DNA from: Bacteroidales bacterium
GTDB lineage: Bacteria; Bacteroidota; Bacteroidia; Bacteroidales; JAADJA01
Assembly: GCA_020052415.1 (NCBI GenBank)
Contig: JAGVPB010000014.1
Span: 1 to 64,000 of the forward strand
DNA: 64,000 nt
Direction: 5' to 3'
Below, in pieces: positions 52,888 through 61,150 of this stretch. Position 1 is the stretch's first letter. Every line of letters starts with the position of its first letter. Below the pieces are notes generated by a model. That model did not search any database and was not told the origin of the DNA. It saw only the letters and a program-made list of their open reading frames with translations. The position numbers and the translations under genes are program-made.

Positions 52888-53805
52888 ATGTTACAAACTC
52901 ATTGGGGTGAATTTGCTGCGCTGCTTACTGCCAGTTTCTGGACTGTGACCAGTTTGGTTTTTGAAGCCGCAGGTAAGCGTATCGGTTCACTTACACTCAA
53001 TCTCATCAGGCTTTATCTTGCCTTTCTTATCTATACCGTTTTTCTTTCGTTCAGAAGAGGCATTGCTTTTCCGGTTGATGCGAGCGCCGATGCCTGGTTT
53101 TGGCTGTCACTATCGGGATTGGTTGGTTTTGTCATCGGTGATTTGCTGTTATTCAAGGCTTTTGTTGTTGTAGGTGCGAGGGTCTCTATGCTGATCATGG
53201 CGCTGGTTCCGCCTATAACAGCAATAACAGGCTGGATCATTCTTGGAGAAACCCTTTCGCTCCTCAATATAACCGGTATGTTTCTGACTATTTCGGGGAT
53301 CAGCCTTGTGGTTTTAAAACGTAAAGCTCCGGAACTTAACGGAGCAACCAGAAACGGCGTAAAGTTTTCTTACCCTCTTAAAGGAATTTTTCTTGCGGTC
53401 GGTGGCGCTTTTGGCCAGGCAGTGGGATTGGTTCTGAGTAAATTCGGCATGAAGGATTACGATGCTTTTGCAGCTTCACAAATAAGAGTATTTGCAGGAA
53501 TGATCGGCTTTACAATACTTTTCTTTGTTTTAAGGAGATGGGCCAATGTTTGGGAAGGTTTGAGCAACAGGAAGGGAATGCTTTTTACTATTATTGGTTC
53601 TATTTTCGGCCCTTTTCTCGGTGTTTCGTTTTCGCTTATAGCCATTCAACATACCAATACCGGTGTGGCAGCCACCATCATGTCAATTGTGCCGGTGCTT
53701 ATCATTCCTCCGGCGATTCTCATCTTTAAGGAAAAAGTGTACCTGAAGGAAATTATCGGGGCTGTGATTGCTGTGGGTGGAGTAGCGCTGCTTTTCCTAA
53801 GCTGA
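52888..53805 (+). CDS. EamA/DMT family transporter
   Basis: This 305-residue inner-membrane protein has ten predicted helices in two EamA repeats (about 1-145 and 165-303). LNLIRLYLAFLIYTVFL, the GFVIGDLLLFKAFVVVGARVS segment and ILGETLS mark the first repeat; AIQHTNTGVAATIMSIVPVLIIPPAI and IFKEKV mark the second. It belongs to a different subgroup from the exporter at 8798. The substrate is unknown. It is monocistronic. Confidence 0.87.
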   Translation: MLQTHWGEFAALLTASFWTVTSLVFEAAGKRIGSLTLNLIRLYLAFLIYTVFLSFRRGIAFPVDASADAWFWLSLSGLVGFVIGDLLLFKAFVVVGARVSMLIMALVPPITAITGWIILGETLSLLNITGMFLTISGISLVVLKRKAPELNGATRNGVKFSYPLKGIFLAVGGAFGQAVGLVLSKFGMKDYDAFAASQIRVFAGMIGFTILFFVLRRWANVWEGLSNRKGMLFTIIGSIFGPFLGVSFSLIAIQHTNTGVAATIMSIVPVLIIPPAILIFKEKVYLKEIIGAVIAVGGVALLFLS

Positions 53806-53844
53806 GAAGGAAATCAGGGATTTTCTGTGGCTGATCTGTTTGTA

Positions 53845-53924
53845 ACCACATAGGCACATAGGACACATAGGTTTTCACATAGATCCTTCAATAATTTCTA
53901 CTGTGAACTATGTGCCTATGTGGT
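53845..53924. repeat. Perfect 17-bp inverted repeat (inner part of repeat family 1)
   Basis: ACCACATAGGCACATAG (53845-53861) pairs exactly with CTATGTGCCTATGTGGT (53908-53924). It resembles the interior of the copies at 18589 and 42588 but lacks the outer CCGAAAAGTGA arms. It could also act as a terminator of the EamA gene, although no T-run follows directly. Confidence 0.65.
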
Positions 53925-53986
53925 GAGCTTTATTATTTCTTCAACCTTTTATAATGCTTTTTGTTTTATAATAAATTTAACTCAAT

Positions 53987-54199
53987 ATGAAAATAAGTGC
54001 ACGAAACCAACTAAAAGGCAAGGTTAAAAAGATCACCGAAGGAAGTGTGAACACAGAAGTTATCATCGAACTGGCTCCCGGCGTGGAGATAGCAGCAATG
54101 ATCACCAAAACATCTGCCGAAGACCTGGGCATCAAACCCGGAAAGGAAGTGTATGCCGTGATCAAAGCTTCGAATGTGATGATCGGCGTGGATCATTAA
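53987..54199 (+). CDS. Mop/TOBE domain molybdate-binding protein (molbindin)
   Basis: This 70-residue protein is a single Mop (TOBE-like) domain: SARNQLKGKVKKITEGSVNTEVIIELAPG then VEIAAMITKTSAEDLGIKPGKEVYAVIKASNVMIGVD. This is the full-length pattern of the small molybdate- or tungstate-binding molbindins that form hexamers. No molybdate transporter or cofactor gene is adjacent. Confidence 0.88.
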   Translation: MKISARNQLKGKVKKITEGSVNTEVIIELAPGVEIAAMITKTSAEDLGIKPGKEVYAVIKASNVMIGVDH

Positions 54200-54239
54200 T
54201 AAATTAGGATTTGGGATTAAGGATTTAGGATTTTCAGGT

Positions 54240-55736
54240 TTAGCGGATTATGAGTTTACCGTCAGTGATTAGCTGCTTTCCATTGTTTATCATGAAGAAG
54301 TAAATCCCCTCTAAAAGATTTTCCTTTTCGATCACAAGTTCATTGGATTGGAACTGAAATTCTCTAACCACTATGCCTATTGAATTATAAAGCAAAAGGT
54401 GGTATTCCAAAGCTTCATTATTTTCAATCGAAATCTTTGTCCTTGAGTGCATGGGATTGGGAGATAGAATCACTTTGGCAGTTGCCCCGATAAGTTCATT
54501 TACCCTACTTAAAAGGCTGTCGCAATTATATGGAATACCCCATTCTTCAATTCCTTTTTTGTAGTAAACCAACCCATGATAAAATTCATTACCCCATTCA
54601 CCATTATGCCAGTAAGGTCCTCCCAAATCCTCCAGGTAGGATTCTCCTTCGTAATACTTTTCTTTTGTAATGATCACCTGAATACACTCGTGAGGAAAAA
54701 CGGAATAGAAACCATCATTTAAATATTTCTGCAATTTGCCATATTCTTCATTGTTGATTTGAGTAAACCATTGGTATTCATAATAATTTGTATCTCCTAT
54801 CGCATAAAACATTTCAGGGCTATGATTCAAACCCTTATAATCAGAATATGCTGTTGAAATTGTTTCATTTATCGTATCATCAAAATAATAGACCGTATCG
54901 AAATCAATGCTATAATCAATATATTGACGTCGTCCGCATCGCTTATATACAAATACAATGGTACTATCATTCAACCATTCTTTATTTACTAAAGTTTTTA
55001 TCATCTTTTCCTCAGAATAATCAGTCCACATATCCGCATATACAAGGCTATGAAATTCATCACCCACTTCAAAATTAAATATGCGGTTCATAGTTAAATT
55101 CTGAACTCCAATAGGAGGATTGCTGATGCCGCAAAGATCATTTTCCCTGATCTCATATTCAAGGAAGTCATTCAAATCAGGAAAAAGCTTAAAATTAATT
55201 GCCTTGAACAACCCATGATTCTTACTCAGCCAGATATGTTTGTTATTGATATTGTGAGAAACCGGATTTCCGCTTTCATCCATGGCCTGGAAAGATATTT
55301 TTTTAACCGAATCCGTTAATCCGAGGAATTCCAATTCGACTTTTTCTGTAACGGTGCTTACAATATATTGACCATCCTCAAATGTATAGCATGTCCAGGT
55401 TTCACCATTACCAGCCTGCGCTTTAATAAAGATAGGTTCCTGTAAAAAGTTATAGAACACGTTGTCCCCATTTGTATAAATATCAATTTTTCGTCCGATC
55501 CATGAAGGCCAGTCTTTTGAAAGACAATCAAAGTTACCATACTCCCCTCCAATCACCGGGAAATTATAATAGGAAAAATAACCTGATTGATTTTGAACAG
55601 AGTCAATTGATATGGCATGATATTGTATTCCATCCCAAAACATATACTCTGCATCTGCTTTGACACACTGATAATCCTGTGCTGCTGCAATTAGACTTGT
55701 GAAAATGCCGGTTAAAAATAAAATTGATCTTTTCAT
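54240..55736 (-). CDS. Secreted protein with T9SS type A sorting domain, N-terminal family unknown
   Basis: The ATG at 55736 is chosen because it starts the signal peptide MKRSILFLTGIFTSLIAAAQ; the 31 residues upstream are not signal-like and overlap the promoter. The mature 470 residues contain many aromatic and acidic residues, with no family I recognise up to about 410. A T9SS domain (ILSPNPMHSRTKISI, LLYNSIGIVVREF, LLEGIYFFMINNGKQLITDGKLIIR) closes it. It is divergently transcribed from the choice-of-anchor L gene at 55846. Confidence 0.75.
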   Translation of the reverse strand: MKRSILFLTGIFTSLIAAAQDYQCVKADAEYMFWDGIQYHAISIDSVQNQSGYFSYYNFPVIGGEYGNFDCLSKDWPSWIGRKIDIYTNGDNVFYNFLQEPIFIKAQAGNGETWTCYTFEDGQYIVSTVTEKVELEFLGLTDSVKKISFQAMDESGNPVSHNINNKHIWLSKNHGLFKAINFKLFPDLNDFLEYEIRENDLCGISNPPIGVQNLTMNRIFNFEVGDEFHSLVYADMWTDYSEEKMIKTLVNKEWLNDSTIVFVYKRCGRRQYIDYSIDFDTVYYFDDTINETISTAYSDYKGLNHSPEMFYAIGDTNYYEYQWFTQINNEEYGKLQKYLNDGFYSVFPHECIQVIITKEKYYEGESYLEDLGGPYWHNGEWGNEFYHGLVYYKKGIEEWGIPYNCDSLLSRVNELIGATAKVILSPNPMHSRTKISIENNEALEYHLLLYNSIGIVVREFQFQSNELVIEKENLLEGIYFFMINNGKQLITDGKLIIR

Positions 55737-55758
55737 GGGCTTATGATTTATCAAAAGA

Positions 55759-55790
55759 CAAATATATAAAAATTTAGGTTGCTTAACCAA
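55759..55790 (-). promoter_or_regulatory. Promoter: TTGG-N20-TATATTTG (minus strand)
   Basis: On the minus strand, -33 TTGG lies at 55787-55790 and -7 TATATTTG at 55759-55766, 22 bases before the ATG at 55736. This supports that start. Confidence 0.55.
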
Positions 55791-55813
55791 CTGACTGTGA
55801 ATAAAAAATGTCT

Positions 55814-55821
55814 TACTTTTG
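55814..55821 (+). promoter_or_regulatory. -7 box TACTTTTG of the first choice-of-anchor L gene
   Basis: This is a TAnnTTTG match 24 bases before the ATG at 55846. Confidence 0.45.
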
Positions 55822-55845
55822 AATGTCACTTAATATATCAGCAAT

Positions 55846-57147
55846 ATGAAATCTTACAAATACTTTTTTATTACCCTCGTGGCGCTCATAACCACCCTTT
55901 CACAATCTCTTGCCCAGCTTGAAGTCAACAGCAATGTGACTCCCGAAGAAATGGTTGAGTTCTTCATCGGAGCAGGCATCAGTTACAGCAATGTACAATA
56001 TACGGGGGCAGATACAGCCAGAGGAACATTTATCAATGGCAGCACCACCAACCTCGGTGTCAACCAGGGAATAGCCCTCACAAGCGGAACTATAAGTTAT
56101 ATTCCCGGACCAAATGACATGGGAGGTATCAGCTATACCAATAACACCAATGGTGATTCGCTGCTGTCAGTCCTTGCAGGGACAATAACATACGATGCCT
56201 GTATCCTGGAGTTTGATTTTATTCCGGCGGCCGATACAGCCTGGTGCGACTTTGTTTTCGGCTCGGAGGAATATCCTGAATGGGTCGGTGCATTTTTTAA
56301 TGATGTTTTCGGATTTTTTGTGACCGGACCAAATCCGGCAGGCGGCAACTACGAGGTTCAGAATATAGCGCTTATTCCCGGTACAACTCTCCCGGTTTCT
56401 ATCAATAACGTAAATTCATTGTATTATTCTGAATTTTATGTTGACAACCTCAATGGAGAAACCATACAATATGATGGGTTTACAACTGTACTTACAGCCA
56501 AATGCGCTGTCGTACCGGGTGCTGTCTATCATTTTAAACTTGCCGTAGCCGATGCAGGGGATTACATATTTGATACCGGAGTATTACTCGAAGGACAGAG
56601 CTTTAAAAGTCAGGGTCCGGGCGATTTTCTTTCATTCGGTTTCCTTTCCGCTCTGAATCCCGGATTGCCGGAAGATATTTTCGGACAAATCGAAAATAAC
56701 ATGGTTTCATTGATAGTTCCTGATGGGACTGATGTCACAGATTTAATCGCTTCCTTTGAAACTCCCGGCGGGGTGATTGTGAGCATTGAAGGAGCAATCC
56801 AGCAAAGCGGCATAACGGTAAATGATTTTTCCGAACCGGTAAATTATTTTCTGGCTGGCATCAATGAAAAGGTGTGGCAGGTAAAGGTGGATATAGCAGT
56901 AGATATAGCCCAGAACACTTTCGGGGAAATAAGGATTTATCCTAATCCGTCAGCCGGTAAAATTGAAATTCAAAACATCTCTGATGTGAAGGTCACGATT
57001 TACAGCCTGATTGGTTCAGTTGTAAAAGAATCAACAGCCTCTCAGCATGGAAATTCTGTTGTGGTTGATGATCTGCTTCCGGGATTTTATTTTGTGGAAT
57101 TGCTGAAGGACGGCAACCGGGAAGTGAAGAAAATTCAGGTAAATTGA
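55846..57147 (+). CDS. Choice-of-anchor L domain protein with T9SS sorting domain (paralog 1)
   Basis: The 433 residues have a signal peptide (about 1-23, SLAQ). The choice-of-anchor L domain (about 28-235) carries TPEEMVEFFIGAGISYSNV, NLGVNQGIALTSG, ILEFDFIPAADT, FVFGSEEYPEW and FFVTGPNPAGG. A linker with a VPDGTDVTDLIASF strand and a T9SS type A domain (about 355-433, IYPNPSAGKIEIQN ... LLPGFYFVELLKDG) follow. The domain is found in secreted proteins with varied anchoring signals; here the anchor is T9SS. Its function is probably adhesive or structural. A close paralog follows 80 bases downstream. Confidence 0.88.
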   Translation: MKSYKYFFITLVALITTLSQSLAQLEVNSNVTPEEMVEFFIGAGISYSNVQYTGADTARGTFINGSTTNLGVNQGIALTSGTISYIPGPNDMGGISYTNNTNGDSLLSVLAGTITYDACILEFDFIPAADTAWCDFVFGSEEYPEWVGAFFNDVFGFFVTGPNPAGGNYEVQNIALIPGTTLPVSINNVNSLYYSEFYVDNLNGETIQYDGFTTVLTAKCAVVPGAVYHFKLAVADAGDYIFDTGVLLEGQSFKSQGPGDFLSFGFLSALNPGLPEDIFGQIENNMVSLIVPDGTDVTDLIASFETPGGVIVSIEGAIQQSGITVNDFSEPVNYFLAGINEKVWQVKVDIAVDIAQNTFGEIRIYPNPSAGKIEIQNISDVKVTIYSLIGSVVKESTASQHGNSVVVDDLLPGFYFVELLKDGNREVKKIQVN

Positions 57148-57227
57148 AAATGAATTAAGCCGGACTTTAAGCCCATAGCTGAAAAAGTCCTTAATTAAGG
57201 CAGAGTAAAGTATAAAACCTAAAATAA

Positions 57228-58577
57228 ATGCTTATGAAAACTCTGAATTTTTTCTTGTTGGCTATTTTAACAATCCTGTTTCTTCAACAAAATAATATAT
57301 CTGCACAGGTTCAGATAAATATGGATGTCACGCCCCTTGAAATCGCTGAACACTTCATCGGGCCGGGAATATTTGCTTTTGATAATGTGACTTTCCAGGG
57401 ACCCTGGGTGTCGAAGGGATTGTTTTCCGGCGCCGACAGTACGCTTCTTGGAACTGAATCAGGCTTCTTTCTGACAAGCGGAACGGGCTTTTTCATTCCC
57501 GGTCCCAATTTATCAGGGATAACGGGATCGAACAATGGAGCGCCCGGAAGCGCTGTGTTAAACAGTATTGCAACTCAAACTACCTTCGATGCGGCAGTCC
57601 TCGAATTTGATATCATGCCGGTGAATGACACTTTAAAATTCAATTATTCTTTCGGTTCCGAAGAATATAATGAGCAAGTTGGAATGTCTTATTATGATGT
57701 TTGCGGAGCCTTTATTTCAGGCCCGAATCCTGCCGGAGGTTTTTACACAAACAAGAATATCATGACCGTTCCCGGAACGACAAACACAAATGTTTCGATC
57801 AATTCGATCAATAACGGCAACGCACCTGCAGGGGTCATTCCTACCGGTCCATGCACGAATTGCTGGTATTTTCTCGATAATACCGGCGGGTTGGATATGG
57901 AATATGACGGATTTACTACAAAATTACTATGCCGGATTTCTGTTATACCTTTTGAAGAGTACCATATTTTTTTAGGTGTGGCTGATGTTGGAGGTGGTGG
58001 TAAGGATTCCGGAATTTTTATCGAAGAACATTCTTTGTTCAGTCCGGGAGCTGCAGAGTTTACCTCTTTTAATTTTTATGCAGATATTAATCCTGCTTTA
58101 CCCTGGGACGTTACCGGAATTATAAATGATTCATCGGTATATCTTGAAGTGCCTGCTGATGTTGATGTTTCGAACCTGATTGCAAGCTATACTGAAAGCG
58201 GAGCTTATGTTTCTTTAAACGGAGTAACGCAAACCAGCGGTGCGACAGCTAATGATTTTACCGACACCCTCATTTACCAGTTACAGAGCCATGAAATCAA
58301 AGACTGGACTGTCATCGTCGAGCTTGTTACGGATGTACCAGAGGTTTATTTTGACAGAGTAATAATCTCTCCGAATCCGGCAAAAGGTAAGATTGTATTG
58401 AAACACATAAATGGGATTAACATAAAGATTTGCGACTCTCAGGGAAAAGCAGTAACCGAAGTAAAGAGTCTGGAAAATTTTAGCACATTAGTTTCAGGGG
58501 AATTATCCCCGGGAATTTATTTTATCGAACTCGAAAAAGACGGTTATAAGCAAACGCGGAAGGTAATTGTAAATTAA
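57228..58577 (+). CDS. Choice-of-anchor L domain protein with T9SS sorting domain (paralog 2)
   Basis: This is a tandem paralog of the preceding gene, 449 residues, with the same architecture: signal peptide, TPLEIAEHFIGPGIFAFDNV, FFLTSGTGFFIPGPN, VLEFDIMPVNDT, FSFGSEEYNEQ-type motif, FISGPNPAGG, then the T9SS domain (ISPNPAKGKIVLKH ... LSPGIYFIELEKDG). A Cys-containing insert (TGPCTNCWYF, about 205-214) is absent from paralog 1. ATG at 57228 or the ATG two codons on (57234) can start it. It is likely co-transcribed with paralog 1. Confidence 0.88.
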   Translation: MLMKTLNFFLLAILTILFLQQNNISAQVQINMDVTPLEIAEHFIGPGIFAFDNVTFQGPWVSKGLFSGADSTLLGTESGFFLTSGTGFFIPGPNLSGITGSNNGAPGSAVLNSIATQTTFDAAVLEFDIMPVNDTLKFNYSFGSEEYNEQVGMSYYDVCGAFISGPNPAGGFYTNKNIMTVPGTTNTNVSINSINNGNAPAGVIPTGPCTNCWYFLDNTGGLDMEYDGFTTKLLCRISVIPFEEYHIFLGVADVGGGGKDSGIFIEEHSLFSPGAAEFTSFNFYADINPALPWDVTGIINDSSVYLEVPADVDVSNLIASYTESGAYVSLNGVTQTSGATANDFTDTLIYQLQSHEIKDWTVIVELVTDVPEVYFDRVIISPNPAKGKIVLKHINGINIKICDSQGKAVTEVKSLENFSTLVSGELSPGIYFIELEKDGYKQTRKVIVN

Positions 58578-58639
58578 ACCGGATTGCCGGGATTTTGACC
58601 TTTCATCCTCACCTATCTATACCATAAACGTGATAAAAC

Positions 58640-58755
58640 CGAAAATTCTTCAAATTGGAATAAGGGTATCCGTCATGCAAACCCTTTTTTCCCTTATATC
58701 CCTTATTCCCCTTATTTTTCACTATGCCATAATTTATCCCGTCTGCAGTATAATT
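58640..58755. repeat. Inverted-repeat element with ATATCCCTTAT units (repeat family 2, copy B)
   Basis: The left arm AAATTGGAATAAGGGTAT and the right arm CCCTTATATCCCTTATTCCC are followed by CCATAATTTATCCCGTCTGC and AGTATAATTT. The right end overlaps the last codons of the dihydropyrimidinase gene. Confidence 0.5.
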
Positions 58756-60098
58756 TCATGATCCCGGAAAGCGATTCTGCCTTTTGAAATAACGATGGAT
58801 GGACATCCTGTGATCCTGAGTCCGTCATAAATTTCGGAGTCGCAGTTCTGAAAATGAGTTTTGACCGAAATCTCCGATTCCCGGTTAGCATCCCATATCA
58901 CAAGGTCGGCATCCATGCCGGGCCGGATACTGCTTTTAGTTTTTAAACCGAAAATTGAAGCCGGATTCTTTGACGTGACCTCAATGAATCTCCCAAAAGA
59001 AATCCTTTTTGTCAGAACTCCATACGTATGAAGTAAAGTAAGCCGGTGTTCAATGCCTCCGGCGCCATTGGGTATTTTGGTGAAATCATCTCTGCCCAAA
59101 TCTTTCTGACCCTTCAGGTTAAAAGGACAATGGTCGGTTCCGACAGTCTGAATGCTTCCGTCGGCTATTCCCTCCCAAAGTGCTTCCTGATCCTCTTTCC
59201 TTCGGAGAGGTGGAGAGATAACGTATGGCGCTGACTTTTCAAAATTCTGCCCGTAAAGCGATTCATCCAGCAAAAGGTACTGAGGACAGGTTTCGCCGTA
59301 AACCTCCATGCCAGCGTGTCTTGCGCTTCTGATCAGATCAACTGCTCCGGCTGTAGAAACATGTACAATATAAATTTTGCAACCCGTAACAGCAGCAAAA
59401 TCAATGGCTTTCTTCACCGCTAATACTTCGGCAACAGGTGGCCTGGAAAGGGCATGATATTTTGGAGAAACATTTCCCTGTGACAAATATCGCTGAATAT
59501 TTAGCTGAATAATATCATCCATTTCGCAATGGAGGGTGACCAGGACGCCGATTTTCTTAGCGGCCTTCATTACCTCAAGCAATTCTCTATCCTTGATACC
59601 AATGCTTTTCTGATAAGCCAGATAACACTTGAAAGATGTTACGCCATGCTCCTTAACAAGGATTTCCATTTCCCTCGCGCTTTCACTACCCCACCACGTC
59701 GGACTTACATGGAAAGAGTAGCCAATCAGGCTTTTCTGTGCAGCCTTTTCGCGTTTCTTAAAGGCATCTGTTAAGGATTCTCCTCTTGCCGGGGTCACAA
59801 AATCAATTATTGAAGTGGTCCCGCCCGATATTGCTGCTGCCGATCCTGAATAAAAATCATCGCCCGAATTTCCTGCCGGTGTTGGAAGTTCCAGGTGAAC
59901 GTGCGGATCAATGCCACCGGGAAAGATCATCATTCCTTCAGCATCAATGACCTGGCATTTATAAGGAATTTCGAACTGTTCAGCTACCTCCTCAATCCTG
60001 CCATCCCTGATCAGAATATTACCGGTAAATGACCTGTCACTGGTGTAAATCATTCCGCCCGAAATCAGCAAACAATTATATGTTTTATTTTTTCCCAT
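58734..60098 (-). CDS. hydA: Dihydropyrimidinase (hydantoinase/D-HYD type)
   Basis: This cytosolic binuclear zinc amidohydrolase opens the ring of dihydrouracil, dihydrothymine or hydantoins in reductive pyrimidine breakdown. It has 454 residues. All metal ligands are present: DPHVH (His66, His68), carbamylated Lys157 in TSFKCYLAY, His190, His246 and Asp322 in GTDHCPF. NGAGGIEHRL, typical of dihydropyrimidinases, follows. It lies 2 bases downstream of the DUF6973 gene, so the two are co-transcribed. No dihydropyrimidine dehydrogenase is in the window. The very 3' end appears to be formed by a repeat element. Confidence 0.92.
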   Translation of the reverse strand: MGKNKTYNCLLISGGMIYTSDRSFTGNILIRDGRIEEVAEQFEIPYKCQVIDAEGMMIFPGGIDPHVHLELPTPAGNSGDDFYSGSAAAISGGTTSIIDFVTPARGESLTDAFKKREKAAQKSLIGYSFHVSPTWWGSESAREMEILVKEHGVTSFKCYLAYQKSIGIKDRELLEVMKAAKKIGVLVTLHCEMDDIIQLNIQRYLSQGNVSPKYHALSRPPVAEVLAVKKAIDFAAVTGCKIYIVHVSTAGAVDLIRSARHAGMEVYGETCPQYLLLDESLYGQNFEKSAPYVISPPLRRKEDQEALWEGIADGSIQTVGTDHCPFNLKGQKDLGRDDFTKIPNGAGGIEHRLTLLHTYGVLTKRISFGRFIEVTSKNPASIFGLKTKSSIRPGMDADLVIWDANRESEISVKTHFQNCDSEIYDGLRITGCPSIVISKGRIAFRDHEIILQTG

Positions 60099-60100
60099 TA

Positions 60101-60748
60101 CTATTTTATTACAGAATCAGAAGGGATCAGGCACTTATCATTTTCCCATTTACCTGTTAAGTTTTCAGCCGGTATAATATTTCCATTACAATCGAGGAAA
60201 TGGCCGGCATTATTTACGGCAATTATCTTCATCGCCCCTGCCCGGATGGAATCAATTACTGTTGTCATCAGGTAGCCGGGCTCTATTCCTTTGCGCAAAA
60301 GTCCGGTTTTTATGCCAATATCATTATTCCATAAATCCATCCGGCGATCAACTTCATCGTGTGAACCTTCTTTTCCGAACCTGATTTCTTTTTTGAACGA
60401 CTTGTAATTTCCCCGTTCATGTGCCCTACCCAAATTCCTTGCTTTTCTCCAATTCATCTCCTGAACCAGCGAAGCCATCCAGTACGCATGTTTAAAAGCA
60501 TCCAATTGTCCGGAATTTAACGTACTGTTTGTTAATGATTCTTTACGAAGGCTGTCGCTTACTTTCAGAACACTTAGGGTTATTGAATATGCTTTGCCGG
60601 CAATAAAGGGATGCATGATGGCCCACCATTTTTCAGGACAACTGACATTACCGCTGATTTTAACTTTTCCTGATTTCTGAGCCTGAACTGTGGTATCACA
60701 CAAGCATCCTACAACAAAGACCAACAAAAATAGGATTCCTCGCTTCAT
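60101..60748 (-). CDS. Exported DUF6973-like protein
   Basis: This 215-residue protein has a signal peptide (about 1-23, with Cys15 and Cys17 near its end but no standard lipobox). The core GQLDAFKHAYWMASLVQEM, NLGRAHERGN and DRRMDLWNNDIG gives spaced His, Glu and Asp/Asn residues of the 'DAFRHAYW...AHE...MDLxNN' pattern that I associate with DUF6973. The His/Glu set suggests metal binding. It is first in an operon with hydA; the reason for the pairing is unknown. Confidence 0.65.
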   Translation of the reverse strand: MKRGILFLLVFVVGCLCDTTVQAQKSGKVKISGNVSCPEKWWAIMHPFIAGKAYSITLSVLKVSDSLRKESLTNSTLNSGQLDAFKHAYWMASLVQEMNWRKARNLGRAHERGNYKSFKKEIRFGKEGSHDEVDRRMDLWNNDIGIKTGLLRKGIEPGYLMTTVIDSIRAGAMKIIAVNNAGHFLDCNGNIIPAENLTGKWENDKCLIPSDSVIK

Positions 60749-60774
60749 TTTATTATATCATAAACAGAGTAATA

Positions 60775-60935
60775 TCGTATATTCTGCAAATTGGTATAAA
60801 GGTATAGAGGTATAAGGGAAATGTGCTTGAGTAAGCCTTTATATCCCCTATATCCCTTATTTCCCCTATTTCCCCTATTTCCCCTATTTCCCAATTTTTC
60901 ATTTTGCTATAACTTATCCCATAAGCAGTATATAC
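60775..60935. repeat. Inverted-repeat element with decanucleotide tandem array (repeat family 2, copy C)
   Basis: The ends are GTATATTCTGC (from about 60776) and GCAGTATATAC (ending about 60931). The left arm carries GGTATAAAGGTATAGAGGTA; the right arm has ATATCCCCTATATCCC and then a 10-bp array (TTCCCCTATT) of more than three units at 60861-60892. It shares its layout with 58640-58755. Confidence 0.6.
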
Positions 60936-60987
60936 TTCTCCGGTGAATACAAATGTCGAAATATTTCGTAAAAACTGCCAAATTTAT

Positions 60988-61020
60988 GTTGATTCTTAAT
61001 ATTTAATTTCTATACATTTG
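60988..61020 (+). promoter_or_regulatory. Promoter: GTTG-N21-TACATTTG
   Basis: -33 GTTG lies at 60988-60991 and -7 TACATTTG at 61013-61020. The leader to the aminotransferase ATG is about 125 bases and includes an inverted repeat. Confidence 0.5.
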
Positions 61021-61150
61021 CCCTGATCATTTATACCGCCGGAATTCAGGTTTGCGAAAATTGAACTGAATAATCAGGCGGTATAACTGAAACTAACCAG
61101 CTCCCGCCTATGGCGGGACCTGCCAAGTTTCAGTATATAAACAATAGCAA

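Larger units (their letters stand above)
60749..61150. other. Intergenic region with repeat element and promoter
   Basis: The left half is copy C of repeat family 2 (60775-60935). The right half holds the promoter of the aminotransferase gene (60988-61020) and an imperfect inverted repeat: GGCGGTATAACTGAAACTAA at 61077-61096 and CAAGTTTCAGTATATAAAC near 61123-61141. No gene is seen. Confidence 0.55.

Noticed and set aside
60841-60892. Possible CRISPR array
   Set aside because: The repeat unit is only 10 bases without spacers, so it is a simple tandem array.
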